Below are positions 1 to 12,638 of a DNA stretch of 64,000 bases, one piece after another; position 1 is the stretch's first letter, and each line of letters begins with the position of its first letter. The DNA lies in assembly GCA_020631735.1 (NCBI GenBank), contig CM036170.1, positions 66,665,737 through 66,729,736 on the forward strand, written 5' to 3'. This DNA is from Saccharum officinarum. Its lineage: Eukaryota > Streptophyta > Magnoliopsida > Poales > Poaceae. Below the pieces are notes generated by a model. It saw only the letters and a program-made list of their open reading frames with translations. It searched no databases and had not been told where the DNA came from. A program made the position numbers and the translations under genes.

Positions 1-1113
1 CTACACAAGTCAAACACCTTGTTGCTGTGTCTGGCCCAGGTAAGCATTATAACATCTGCGATATGATATGCCTAGCTAGTCAACAGCCTATAGGCTATAG
101 CTGCATGCCGGTAAATGTTTGTCCCTGTCTCCGGTTGCTGTTAGTCTTACCATCAAACAGTACGAGCCCGTAGCAACCTCCAAAGTAGTCTGCGCTGGCA
201 GGGCTTCGGTTCCGGCTTCTCGATCTCATTTTCTTGCAACAAATTTTGTCAAATGGAGATTAAAAAATAGCTTTTTGCAAGGAGTCTGGAGGATCAGGAG
301 CCATTTTTTATAGAAAAATTGGAGCCGCAGAAATATAGCTTCTTCTGGCTCCTCACAAACCTAACACAAACTATTACAAAACCATCACTAGAACTATTTT
401 TGTTAAACATTTTCTAAAACAGCTTCAGCTCCAACAGAGAAGCTACTCTACATGAGGAGCTGGAGCTAGAGTCAGAGACATTTTAGGAGCCAGAGCCCTA
501 CCAAATGGATCCTTATTGCATTATACGCTACCCAGTGGTTGCTTACGTTTTGGTTACGGGCTTATAGCCGTCCGGAGGCTCGAGGCCAAGACCCGCGTCC
601 AGTGCCATTGAACTTTTCTCGCTATGAATTGTCTTGTCTTGCACCGTTATGTAGCACATTGTTGGAAAATTGGCAAAGTAGACATGAGGAAGGAATATTG
701 AACTTTCAATGAGCAATTCCATTTTAAAAAAAAAACCATTGGACTTTTAAAACTAGCCTCAGAAAAAGACACCTAGAATACAAGATAGACAAATCATGAA
801 AATTATCCATGCCACGTAATAATAGAAGATGGAGGGAGAAGGATATTCTCTAGACAAGAATCAAGCAAGTAAAGTGTGGGTCAGCTCTCAGGATTGCAAA
901 AGCTTCAATCAACGTCCTTGGTGCCTATACCCAGTTGTTTCACTAGTATTCATGAGGTTCTTCCAAGCCCTATGATTTTTTTAGATAGTGTTCCAAACCC
1001 AAAGATAGCTACCTCACATACTGTTACTATCTCATTCACAAAAAAAAATTGTTACTACCTACTCCATTCATTCCACGATACTTATCCACGGTCTTGGAAG
1101 AAACGTTCTATAA
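1..1113. other. Left-edge intergenic DNA
   Basis: No gene is recognisable here. The stretch is AT-rich with scattered stops in all frames. Around 233-505 lies a MITE-like segment with repeated GGAGC/GCTCC words that ends in a CCAAATGG motif, similar in style to segments near 32433-32751 and 33170-33360. Its ends are not clear enough to delimit it. Confidence 0.4.
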
Positions 1114-1218
1114 TACTCCATCCATTCTAAATTGTAAATTGTCCTAACTTTTCTAGATATATAGTTTTTACTATCCATCTAGATATAATTTATATCTAGG
1201 TACGTATCAAAAGCTATA
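1114..1218 (+). mobile_element. Stowaway-like MITE, left half
   Basis: The segment opens with the TACTCC-ATCCATTCTAAATTG type end that marks grass Stowaway (Tc1/mariner) MITEs, and it stops abruptly where element A begins. The missing half, ending GTTTGGAACGGAATGAGTA, is found 28.5 kb away at 29783-29835. Together they make a MITE of about 158 bp. This shows that element A inserted into the MITE. Confidence 0.8.
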
Positions 1219-2434
1219 TGTCGGTGTTTTGTAAACCGTACTAGTAAATTTATACGATTGTCGCGCTGCTCTAGGAAGACGATTGTAGCATCCAAAAGAT
1301 ACGAGGATTTATACTGGTTCAGGCCGGAGCCCTACGTCCAGTCTCAGAGATGATCAAGTACATGTTCCTCGCTTAAATGCTCTGAAGTTCTTACAATGGG
1401 AGTACAAGAATGGTGAAAGGGGATGGAGAGCTAGAGCTAGGAGATTGACTGCCTGAAGGGAAGCTCAGGAGCCCTGCTACGATGGAGAATGAGTGAAAAT
1501 GGTAGAGGATGTGAATCATGTACAGATGGGTGCCCTGACTGCCCTTATATAGAGTTCGAGGCCAGGGCGTATACAAAGCAATAGGTTCTCCTGATCGAGG
1601 GGTCGAGAGCCTGATGGAGGGCCTACCTAACTTGGCTTGCAAGCTACGCCGTCTTGTGGGGCACGTTCGGGCGTGGTTTTCGTCACTGTCTTGTGGCCAT
1701 GTCGTCGCATGGCGTGACATGGTGCTACTATGTCGGTCGTGGCGGCACTGTAGGCACGATGGTAGTTCGCTAGCCATCCTATGCAACGTGGTCTCCGTCG
1801 TGGTCTTCATCATCGTCTCCTGGTTTCCTAGGGCGTTGTATAGGAGTTGGTGGCCGCCCCTAGGTCGTTGATCACCTCGTTGTCTTGAAAAGCGGGGGGC
1901 CACGATCCCTATCGTTGGGATCGTGGTTCCCATGCAGCCTGGATGGCCTCTAAGTCAAGGCCCTCATCGTGGATCCCATCCCGTGATGGGTAGGATCGTA
2001 CTCTCATCTCGTCGGGCTGTATCTGGCCCGTGGTCAACGTGCCTGTCGTCACCGCTTTGGGCGGTATTGTCTTGTCTGTGCAGTGTGGCAAAGGGATGGC
2101 ATCTAATCGGACCGAGGTGACTGTTGTCCCCTCGGTCCTTGCGGGGTCAGTGCGACATACTCATTCTTATCAGAGCAGGCACGCTTGGCGGTGCTCGACC
2201 TCTCCCTGTTCCTTTCGGGGTTCAGTTATGGGGAGAGGTCGTGCGCCCTTCGAGCGCCATGTGGCTAAGGCACGAAGGAGGGGTCGTGTCTGACCCTGGC
2301 CTTAGCGTCTAGTCTGGTTCGCTTGGCTTAGCTAGGCCTCGGTCATCCGGGCTTTCGCTAGCTGATGTGTTATGGGCTGCTTGGCATATTAACTAATCAG
2401 TGCCTTGAGACACCTCAGGGTCATGACCCCGACA
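1219..2434 (-). repeat. Element A LTR, left copy (3' LTR in element orientation)
   Basis: This intact 1216-bp LTR is bounded by TGTCGGTG and CCCCGACA on the plus strand. On the minus strand a TATA-like CTATATAAGGGC (complement of about 1542-1553) is followed by the likely transcribed region. It aligns throughout with the dispersed pieces 22132-22509, 24142-24405 and 29200-29782. Confidence 0.85.
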
Positions 2435-4537
2435 GTAGCCCCTGAGCATTTTTATGATCACGAAGTGATCGTGAAAGCGCTGAGATGCGTGTGCATTAAA
2501 CGCGGGTTCGTAGTCATGGCTTATTCGAGCTTCGTCGCTCGATCCCTTACAGGCGCGTGCATTCAATGCGGTAGGTGGCCATTGTGCTTTACCCTGTCAG
2601 GATGCCCTGACGATGTGGTATGTGACTGATGAGCCCTGCAGTGTTAGTGTATTGCGTATCGGGGTTTGTGACCCAGGCGGGGCCGAGTGGTCTCGTCGAC
2701 GCTGTACTGGCCCTGCCTTTTGGAGGGTCTCGATTTCCTCAACCTCACGTGGGCATCCGACATTAGCTATGACCTCCTTGGTTCGCCACACGGCGTGGGG
2801 ATCTAGGCCATTCAGTTTGCCCTTGGGCCTATAAATATGGGCCTTCCTTCCATTTGAACCACTCATGGCTGTAACTACAAACTGTTCCCTTCCTTCCTGA
2901 TGAGAGAGTGAGGAAATGAGAGAGAAAAGTTCGAGGAGAACCGCGTGGCTCCTGTCATATGTCCCTTTGAGGGCCATTTATGGTGGTCGGGGCTGGTGTT
3001 ACCATTTCAACAGCTGGTGCTAGAAGGGAATTTGCGAGCTGAGAGGCAAGAGGTGGTGAAGATGTCAGTTCCTCATGAAATCATTGGGAACCTGACACCT
3101 TCTCCTATTGTCATTCCTGTCTATTTTGGTCCGTGGGCTGCAATAGTGCGACGAGGTCCGCGAGACATTTTGTCTTGCCTCTCTTCCGCAACCGGCAAAC
3201 TGAGAGGTGTCGCTGTCACCCGTGGCAGTGTCTGGCGTTTTATGCCCTTGTGCAGTGTGCTCAAGTTGTGATCGCATTTTCTGGGCTTTGCATAGCCTCG
3301 TGAAGGAAACATCATTGTTTTACCCTAGCTATTTGCCCCGTTGATCTCTCTTGAAGAGGTTGTGAGCCTCTGTTGGTTCGCAAGTTCATAGGAGCTGGCC
3401 TCAGATCCTGGACCTGGGGCATCAAGAAGGATTAGGCCATGTTTCGCCTTCTAGTCTAGTTTTGCCGAAAGGGTACTTTTCCCGTAATTTTTCAAGGAGT
3501 TGTTCCCCCGACCTCTCTTCTGCTCGGTCACAAGGGTTTTTCCGATCGTGCACCGACTTGTAAGTATTGGACCTTAGGTTTTATTCTATGTGACCGAGCC
3601 ATGATCACGCTTTGGGCTTCACATTGTCGCATCATCCCGGCCATCTACCTTGTCAATTCTGACCTCTGACGGTTTGTGAGTCTCGAAAGCTGGCCTTGGG
3701 TCTTGGACTTGGGACACAGGGAAGAGTTTGGTCATGGCTTGGCCTTGATTCCTTTTGGGGTCACGGGGACCTGACTCCATTTTTCCCTAGTGTCCTTGTT
3801 AACCTTGAGAGGTCGTGTTGCCTTGTCTCAAGCGAGTTTGGTTTCACCCCAAGCGGGGAGAGGTATGTCCACCGTAACCACGTGGTCGGAGCGGTGTGCC
3901 TCGTCGGGCTCAATGGGTGATTCAAGCAGGACCTGATATCCTCCCCAATCGACGTGGAGTTCAGCTATGCCACATCGAGAGACGTCCCATAAATCATCGG
4001 TCATCAATCCCATTGGTCCCCAACCGCCTCCGCAGCGGCTAGAGGGCAAGATGCCTCCCCTAGAGGGGGTCAACTCGGAAGACTTCGAAATAGATGACTC
4101 GAACATAGGGAGAGATGGTCGTGTCGCTCTGCACCACCGATTAGAGCCACGGGGGCCCATCTTCTCCCTACCCCTATCCCTTTTGTGGCCTCAAGCCCTT
4201 CTAAGGGCTGGCCCAAGAGAAATTTTCCTAAGCACAACACGGGGTCATGGTTGCGGTGGGTCGCTCTGGACATGATCCTGAGGGGTTGTTGGCCTCTCTA
4301 GTCACGTTGTGGCATAATGGCACCCTCTCGCGAGCAGTTGTGCGCCATAAAATGCGGGCGCGTGATTCGAAAGACAATGAAGACAAAAGATACGAGGCTT
4401 ACTCGGGATATGTTAACGCATTGGCATCCACAACTTAGTCTTTTGTTAGGCTGTCTCCCTTGTGCTATGAGAAAGCAGTTAGTAAATGCTGGAGCAAACA
4501 CATGTGTCCGATGTACCTCTTGTGATCGTTGTCGGGT
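2435..4537 (-). other. Element A interior, segment 1
   Basis: This is non-coding interior of element A. Open stretches exist on the minus strand (for example 3828-4160, 110 codons, and 2597-2977, 126 codons), but none resembles gag, protease, reverse transcriptase or integrase. A loose internal repetition is visible between about 3370-3430 and 3675-3730, in the GAGCTGGCCT...TGGACCTGGG type words. The purine-rich tract expected just before a minus-strand 3' LTR is at 2435-2447. Confidence 0.55.
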
Positions 4538-6446
4538 TGAAAGCCCAAGTTTGGTTTTGATAATTAATGATACCAAGTTGCTAATGCCATGTGTTAAGTG
4601 TTTTGAGTTAGGCTTAAGCAACACATGTGATGAAGGTGTATGTGCAAGGAGTGGTGGCCACAAGATCACAAAGAGATGATGCATGGACATGAAATGATGA
4701 TCATGGTGGAGATGCACATGAAATGATGATCTTGGTGATCAAGCTTGAGGAGATGGACATGGAACAAAGTGATCAAGGCAAAGGTATAATCATAGGTTTT
4801 GCTTTTGCCGGTCTAAGATGAGTAGAGAAGTGATTGACCGGGTTTAGGATTGATAGCCGACTATCAAGAGGGGCAATCACGGTTAGCTCATGAATCAAGT
4901 GCTACTAGGTCATCATCTTGAGCATATGCATTAGGATCTAGTAGAGAGCTAACATAACGCCTTGAAAAATGATTGTGAAAATGCTAACACACATGCACAT
5001 GATGATATACACTTGTTGGTGTTAGCACTTTTGCGAAGGCGGTGGTGTTTGAGTGGTAGAGAGGGGTTTGGATTCATCATTTTTTGTGGAAGTGAAACGC
5101 CTATTTTCTACTACGCCGAAGGCGAAGAAACTGATGCGTAAGTCTGGTGTATTTCTCACTAAAAAATAGTGACTGAATGCTGTGGTCGAAGTGACCGGAC
5201 GTGGCTGGCGCGTCCGGTTAGTTCAAACCGTAGGCAGACACGCACGCGAGAGGGTCGCGGACCGGTGCGTCCGGTGACGCACCTAGGAGAGTAGCACGAA
5301 GGGTAGGTGCGAGCGGATGCAATGGCACGTCCGGTCACATGCGACCGGATGCGTCCGATCACGCGAGGAGCTCTCTGGACTCCGATCGGACGTCGGGTGC
5401 AGCGCGTCCGGTCAATCGGTGAAGCACGTCCGGTCATGGCAACGGCTCTCTCTAACTCGCACTGCTGCTGTTTGTCCTGTAGTGACCGGACGCGTCCGGT
5501 CACCCTGTCCGATGCGTCCAGTCATCATGATTTTCACTGCGATGTCTTGTAACGGCTAGTTGCTTACCTCTTCGCTATAAATAGATGGTGGCCGGGTTTG
5601 GGGGGTTCTCACTTGCACATTTGAGATATTAAGGCACACTTTTAGCTAGAGAACTTCCCCTCCACTCATCTCCTTGCTTGGTTGCATACTCTAGTGAGAT
5701 TGAGTGAGATTCAAGTGCATTGCTTAGTGATTTGCATCTAGTGGCACTTGATCCTTGAGTTGGCTGCGGATTTCTCATTACTCTTGGGTGTTTCCCGATA
5801 CCCTAGATGACTTGGAGTAGCGGTGGTGTTGAGCTCGTGATTGAAGATTGTTTCCAGCCTCACCAAGTGATTGTGAGGGATTCTTAAGCCTTCCCCGTGG
5901 GAGTTCACGAATTGGCTACTCTAGTGGAGCTCGTGGCTTGGAGGATCCCCATCTTGTGAGTGGATGTGCGACACCCGCTGAGGGTTCAACTCTTGATAGT
6001 TGAATAGCTCGCGATCCATCAAGTGGGTGCATCGCCACAATGAGGAGTAGCTTGCCGAGAAGCAAGTGAACCTTGATAAAAAATCTTATGTCATCTTATT
6101 GCTGAGGATTTCATTTGTGTATGTGATCACGTTGATTGTTTGGTACATTGGATATATCTCATCTCATCAACGTTGGTATATCTATTTAAGCTCTCTTCTT
6201 TACTTATTGTTCTTTGCCTTGTTTAGCTTGAGTAGAATAGCTTATCTCATAGGAGTAATTAGCCTAGTAACTTAGGTTGTTGGTGTGCGCTAAAGATCAT
6301 AGCCTTGTTGTTTACTAGATTTGTATAGGTGGCTTGCATAGATTAGTTGTGCTAGTGCTAGAAGAGCTTTGCCATCTTATTTACTAACTTGTTGTTTAGT
6401 AAAGCTTGTAGGCTATTCACCCCCCTCTAGCCATTTGGACCTTACA
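4538..6446 (+). mobile_element. Solo LTR of SIRE-like copia family (copy 1)
   Basis: The 1909-bp LTR begins TGAAAGCCCAAGTTTGGTTT and ends in the CCCCTCTAGCCATTTGGAC-type terminus shared with the full-length copia element at 36914-47320. Flanking 5-mers cgggt (4533-4537) and tgggt (6447-6451) match at four of five positions, as expected of an aged target duplication. No internal coding region is attached, so it arose by LTR-LTR recombination. A TATA box (TATAAATA, 5576-5583) is intact. Positions 5180-5525 carry a dense array of CGTCCGGTC/GACCGGACG words, including a perfect 22-bp palindrome at 5482-5503. Confidence 0.85.
5482..5503. repeat. Perfect 22-bp palindrome in the copia solo LTR
   Basis: The centre is GACCGGACGCGTCCGGTC, with GT and AC completing the arms. 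It is the best formed of a series of GACCGGACG and CGTCCGGTC half-sites between 5180 and 5525, just upstream of the LTR TATA box. Confidence 0.8.
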
Positions 6447-8057
6447 TGGGTCTTGTGTCACCTAGGAGACTGAACCGCCGCGTCTTCCACCTCTTGATTG
6501 CGAGTGCATCTTGGAGTTTGCGCCTGTCTTGAACACCAACCACCGTCTTCTCTGCCTTCGTCTTCGTGTTGTCTATTTAAGCAAGGGAGAGAAGGGTAGC
6601 GAGTCTCATCTTCTCTTCTCCCCTAACTTCCAAGTTTCCTTGATGTTAAGCCCGAGTGAGAGAACGACTATTTTCTTCGAGCGCCATGGCTCATGGTCAG
6701 TCCTGGCGGCTTCACCATCGCCGGGAGAGATCTTTGGAGATCGGGCTCTGCCGTGCCCTGCCGGCACTCATCCTCCATGTGTGTTAGAGGAAGTTCCATG
6801 AAGGTGGGAAGGAACAATGCCATGGGGGGCTCAGGCCGCTAGGCTCCCCCATGGTTGGCGTGCAAGCGGCTTCTAGCTTTAGATCTAGGAGCATTTGAGC
6901 ATCGACTTGGTGGCTCACGCTCGTTGGCTCATCGCCAAGCGTTCCTCCCCTGCTCTACTAGACGTGGCGTTAGGGCAGTTCTTGGCGGGGCTCCTCTCCC
7001 TCAGATATTAGAGGAAGCTCCACGAGGTGGTTCATCCCAATACTTCTTTCAATAGTCCTCTCCTGTTCATGATGTAGCTCTAAAGGTTAGAGACACCTTG
7101 TATCGGTCTCTTCGCTTCATGAGATGTCCATTGCTAGCGGGAGGGGATCCGATGATCATTGTAACCTCGGGTCCATCTAGTGCTGTAACGTGTTAGAATA
7201 GATGTCTTTGTCCGTGGCTTAGGAGCCAGTGATCCTAGTACATAGGACAACATTGCAGTCGGTAACGCATAAGTCCTCGAGGCTTTGATGTATGCGTTGC
7301 TTTTTTTATTTCCCTTTTGTCCTCGCTATTGTCAACTGTTTGAATGACCGATCTCAATGATCCTTGGCATAGAGTGTTTTGCCCAAGCTATTTGATCTCT
7401 GTGTTGTTTATTCTCATGAATCACCCTGCCCGGTTGGGCTCATTGATTCATTTTGATGCAAGAAGGAAACAGGCAGAGGACGTAGGCTTTGATTTTCCCC
7501 GTTCCGCCTGATCAAGCAGAGTGGTGCTCTACTTCCTTTTGCTCCTCATCCACGTGAGTGCCTAACTTTGCCCTGGAGCTGGTCCAAGAAGCTCGATCTA
7601 GAAGGCACCCTGTTGCGGTTGAGAGGTCAGGAAACAGTTTGTCGTTCTACCTTGCCATGGGTACACGTGGAAAGGCTTGAAATAGGCCCCTCGTTTGATG
7701 ACAGATGGGGCTTGGGCTCTTCGCACATAGTGCGTGATTGATGTATTCACTTGTCATTCTGCCATTCTTTCACTTACTTACCATTCGAACTGGAATGTAT
7801 TTCATCCTCTTAGACCTATGCTCGCGAATGCATGTTTTAACCTAGGGGCTAGCCCACGGGGCTAAAATGTGCATGATCTGTTGGAGCGACAGGGCGGTGA
7901 GGGATGATCGTAGATCTGACACGATGCGAGAAGAAGGCGAAAGGACAACACGAGCTCTCTTTTCCTTTTGCTCCCTTGGTCTTGAGCGAACAAGCTCCCC
8001 ATTTCCTCTCAGGCTCACGCGCAGGTGCCTGGCCTCGCCTAGGAGCTAGTCCGTTAG
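6447..8057 (-). other. Element A interior, segment 2
   Basis: This is non-coding continuation of element A between the two solo LTRs. I see no protein domain on either strand. Base composition is mixed, and short open stretches on the plus strand (6511-6801, 6855-7055) do not match any family I know. Confidence 0.5.
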
Positions 8058-9977
8058 TGAAAGCTCTAGTTTGGTTTTGGTGAATTGATGAAACCCTAGG
8101 TGCTAACCCTTGTACTCTATGTGATCATGAGATAGGGTATCACATTCCAAGTGGTAGAGCAAACAATGAAGATCATGGTGATGGTGGAGAGGCCATGGTG
8201 ATCAAGTGCTTGGCTTGGAAAAGAAGAAAGAGAAAAACAAAAAGCTCAAGGCAAATGTGAAACTTGATAGGAGCCTTTTGGTTTAGTGATCAAGACACTT
8301 AGCGAGTGTGATCACATTTAGAATTGATAGCCATACTATTAAGAGGGTGAAACTTGTCGTGAAATGCGGTTATCAAAGTGCCACTAGATGTTCAAACTCA
8401 TTGCATATGCATTTAGATCTAGTGGAGAGCTAACACCCTTGAAAATCTTTGTGAAAATATGCTAACACACATGCATAAGGTGACACACCTGGTGGTTGGC
8501 ACATTTGTTCAAGGGTGGTGAAGTTTGGCAGTGTTTCAAGCTGTGGAGTCACTGTATTCAGTGACCAGATGTTGCATTCGAACTGATCGGACTCATGGTG
8601 AGTCTGGTCAATTTTAGAGGAGTTGGCGCTTAGGCTCGGTCTGGACAACAATCGGACGTTGCACAGTGAATGTGACCGAATGCATAGGGTTTGCGTCCGG
8701 TCACAGGTGACGTACGCTGACATCAGCCGAGAACATGGCACGCAGAGGAGAAGGCAGGATTGGATACCAGCCTATGTTTGGTCAGGGTGGACCTGATGCA
8801 TTTGATCATGGTTTGGGCACTCTAGAACCTCTCTGAAAATGACCTGATGCTGGGAAGTCACGGGGAGCGACGCGTTCGGTCTTTGAGATCACGTGTTTGA
8901 TCGCCACTTAACCGCATTGGGGATAGAATTTGACCATTGGAATCATGCGGACAAGGTTGAACCAGGGAGACACGTGGACTGCATCCAGTGACCGGACGCT
9001 GGGGGATGTGCATCTGGTCGGTTGGACCTACGCATCCAGTCGCCCCGACTTCAGCACTAATAGAGAACCAACAACTCTATTTCGAGAGGACACCTATTTA
9101 AGTCATGTGGTCGGCTCTAGTTGGCCATTTGCATTGACATAGCAACCTTGTAAGCTTAGCCAAAGCCCTCTCACTCATCTTCATCATTGATTCATCGTCT
9201 TTGTGAGATTGGGAGTGAATCCAAGTGCATTGCTTGAGTGATGCATCTAGAGACACTTGGTGATTGTGTTTCACTGCGGGATTCGCTTGCTTCTCTTTGT
9301 GGTTGCCGCCACCTAGATGGCTTGGTGTAGTGAGGATCATCGAGCGAAGGAAGGTGCTTGTCTCTGGTTCCGATCATGGTGATTATGAGAGGTTCTTAAC
9401 CTTTCCCCAGTAGAGAGCCAAACAGTACTCTAGTAGATTGCTCGTGGCTTGTGTGATCACTATCTTGTGTTGGTTGTGGGTTAGGCGTGTGATGCCTATT
9501 AGCGCGTGAACCTCTAAGTGGATAAATCGCCACAAGGGGACTAGCTTGCTGGCAAGCAAGTGAACCTCGATGAAAAATCATTGAAGTCATCTTGTCCCGA
9601 GGATTTCTTGGTATTCATTGTGATTGATTGATCATCTTTTGCCACGACGGTATAACCCTCCTTCCACTCTTGTGCATTTACATTTCTTAGTGTAGCTAAG
9701 CTCTTTAGTGTAATTAGTTTTGAGAGCTAGCTTGTGTATTGTCTAGTGGTTGGTGAGGCTCTTTAGTTAGTTTTTGAGAGCTAACTAACTTAGTGGTAGT
9801 GACCTAGCTTGTGTACTTAGATACTATAGTAACTAGAATTGTGGTATGTGGCTTGCATTTTTAAGTAGGCTAGCGCAACACTCACTTTGCTTCATAATTG
9901 TCTAACTGCCTTGCTTAAGTGTTGTTGTAGAAATTTTTATAAGCTATTCATCCGCCTCTAGCCATTAGGACCTTTCA
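8058..9977 (+). mobile_element. Solo LTR of SIRE-like copia family (copy 2)
   Basis: The 1920-bp LTR is bounded by TGAAAGCTCTAGTTTGGTTT and GACCTTTCA. Flanking 5-mers gttag (8053-8057) and gttgg (9978-9982) form a one-mismatch target duplication. It belongs to the same family as 4538-6446 and the LTRs of 36914-47320 but is more diverged: the TATA position (about 9093-9100) reads CTATTTAAG, and the CCGGAC arrays are largely decayed. Confidence 0.85.
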
Positions 9978-11195
9978 GTTGGGTAGGCCAGGCAACCTGA
10001 GTAAGAGGCTAGGACACGGGTCACCGGCTCGTCGCGGCGTGGGGAGCGATCTGCAGATGCTCGAGAAAGGGTCGCTGAGACGGTGACAAATAGTACTACG
10101 TCGTGGAACATGTATATGCGCCCTCATGTGCGGCCTGCGCGAGTGAACCATGTTTGGCTGCTAGCACGAGTCGAATTAGGTCACTCGAGGCCTAAGCGAC
10201 TCTAAGATGAGGTGTACGGGCATGCTATTTCGTGGCTCGCTCCACGGGTTGGTTGTGGCTCTCTAGAGCTAAGGCGAGCCTACATGTGTATGTGGACGTG
10301 TTTGGGTAGGACGGCTAGAGTCAAAGATGACGTAACTGACTGATGTTCCAAAAGGTTGGGACTGGCTGCCATCGCTCGAGGTGCGGCGAGCCCCTAAATG
10401 TCTGCTTGTGTCAAAGCCATCGTGACCTTTGGGCCGCGAGCTGATGAGGGCACTTCTTCAGTGCTTGGGAGGGTCGTAGCCGATGCGGGTCGACCTCTCG
10501 GCTAGCTCTGGGTCGACCTTTGCTAGCTCGCCATCCTCGGAGGACCTATTAGCCCCTGAGAGTGACTTCTTTGAGTTTGACCTACTGTAGCTTTTGGCCA
10601 GGAGGGCCTATGCATTGTGGCGCTTTAGCCCTCGTGGCGTGACGATGTCATGATCATCGCATCCCCACCTTTGGGTGCGGTTGCTACTCTCGACGAGGAG
10701 CTGGTGCGATCCGTCACTGTGGAAGTGGGTTCTAAGTGCAACGCGGTTTGGTCCACTCGTCGTGGTGCGCGGTACACTCAGGGGGCTCACTTCCTTGGAT
10801 GCACGCCCCTCTGATTTACAGCTAGCAGTTCACTGGTGTGTGATGGATAGTTTGTTCATCGACCAGGGCTAGGATCTGGTTCTAGGCTTGGTCCTGCGTG
10901 GCGTGGCACCAACAAGCTAATAGATCACTAGCGCTAACGCCACATGGTGGCAGGTAGTTTCATCACTCGTGCGTGCCCTGACACAGGGCATCCTACTAGT
11001 TGCAGAGATGCTGTTCAGGGTGTGGCTCTACCGTAGGGTCCAGTTTTCCTACTCGGTGAGTTTGGACTGGGTAGATGCCAGTGACAGATGTTAGTCCATT
11101 GGTTCGAGCGATCTCGTGGGTCCCTAGAAGGATGTGGCCACCGCGGGCCATTCCTCGGGCGAGCTCACTAAGAGCCATGGGCCTTTGGCTTCCTG
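9978..11195 (-). other. Element A interior, segment 3
   Basis: This is a GC-richer non-coding part of element A. Its right end (about 10985-11195) is a copy of a repeat of about 272 bp that continues on the other side of element B (21534-22080). No coding domain is recognised. Confidence 0.55.
10985..11195 (-). repeat. Tandem repeat of about 272 bp, first (partial) copy
   Basis: The block containing GGATGTGGCCACCGCGGGCC and GAGCCATGGGCCTTTGGC matches blocks at about 21740-21805 and 22015-22050. Together with 21534-22080 it makes up about 2.7 tandem copies in the part of element A nearest its primer-binding site. Element B inserted inside the array. Confidence 0.65.
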
Positions 11196-11200
11196 GGTGG

Positions 11201-12504
11201 TGTTGACAGTCCTTATTGCATAATTCATACCGCCAACTCTCATATAAAAACCACACCAAACTTAGTAGATAGGGTTTTCAACTAACATATTCCACAAGTT
11301 TTGGTGTTTCACTTGTTTTGCAGGGGTTATAGGAAAATACACAACAAATGGGCCAAAAGAGTAGAAGAAACACAAAATCACATTTGGCCCAAAGCAAAGC
11401 AAGGGAGAAATAGACAAAAGCCCACTCAAATATCCAATTGAGGCCAACACACCATGGGGTCATGATTTAAGCCCAAGGGGAAAACCACACGAAGCAATTG
11501 GACTCAGGCCAGACCACGGAGGGCACGAGCGCGCTAGGGGCTTGGGCGCGCCCCTGGTGGCTCTCCCTAGCCCTAACCAGCTCTGGCGGTTCCATCAATG
11601 CACCGACAAGGCAGTTCACTGGTGCACTGAACGTGGACGCCGGTCTGAGGTCGGCTTAGGGGTATACTGAAGGGAATATTCCATTGACATCCTCCCTCCC
11701 ACCTCACTCACACACACCTCCACACTAAGCTACACTCTTCATCCTATAGTGGTAGTGTCCCTCTAGGTGCCTCAAAGCTAGTTGTATTAGAGAGAAAATA
11801 GGGAGAGAGTGAGAGAGAGAGAGGAAAGGAGGAATCGGGCTTGTCGGATCCTCCTGACTTGTTAGAAGGATCGGGTTTGTCAGATCCTCTCTGACTTTTG
11901 TACCACTACAGAGATGACTTATTCATGAGTAATATCTAGGTTTTACTTTGGTAATTCTAAGCTTTCTATTTAATTAAGTTCATGGTTTACTTTGCTTACT
12001 TACGGGAACTCCGCTCGACCGAGTGCTCTAGTCTTAAGATCTGGACTAGAGTAGTAATCGCTAATGTAGATGTGGTGTCTAGGCTAGAGTTTACCTGAGT
12101 TTGCGCTCAACTCCACGAATAGTTGTGGTAGCCCCGGAGGTGACAGCTCTGACCAGGCCTTTGTATTCCACCACGTTCGAGTTGGTGTTTTCGTAGAGCT
12201 TTTGGCGGCCTTCTCCCAATCACCCCTTCTTAGTCTTTTTGAGGATCGAAAAGGAACCGCTGCTCCAAAGTAAGTGAGTTTAGTAAGCCTAAACCTTGGT
12301 TATCTAGTAATCTTGGGAAAACCTTAGTAAAACCCCTCTCTACCTACCAAAAATATCTTTTTACCTCCATTCTTGGTTTTCTTGATGTTTTCTAGTCCAC
12401 TTCTCATTTCCCGTGGAAATTAATACTAGGAATACTCCGGGTGAAAGCTACAGTGATATCCGTGTGCTTACGGATTTATTTGTGTACATTAACAAATACC
12501 AACA
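11201..12504 (+). repeat. Element B 5' LTR (TATA box deleted)
   Basis: It aligns with the 3' LTR at 20221-21533 with few substitutions. Near 11697-11712 it lacks about 30 bp that in the 3' LTR carry the TATA box, so its promoter core is gone. Confidence 0.85.
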
Positions 12505-12638
12505 AGCCTTTCGGCCCGCTGCCGGGGAAGGGTAGCTATTCTATAATCGAACCAAGTTTGTCCATGTATCATTTTTGTTTTTCTTTTACCATCACCACAT
12601 TCACCTCACCACAAACATCAACTACCACCCATCATATG

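Noticed and set aside
12441..12638. Upstream extension of the element B gag frame
   Set aside because: It runs from the 5' LTR end through the primer-binding region, so it cannot be part of the natural protein.
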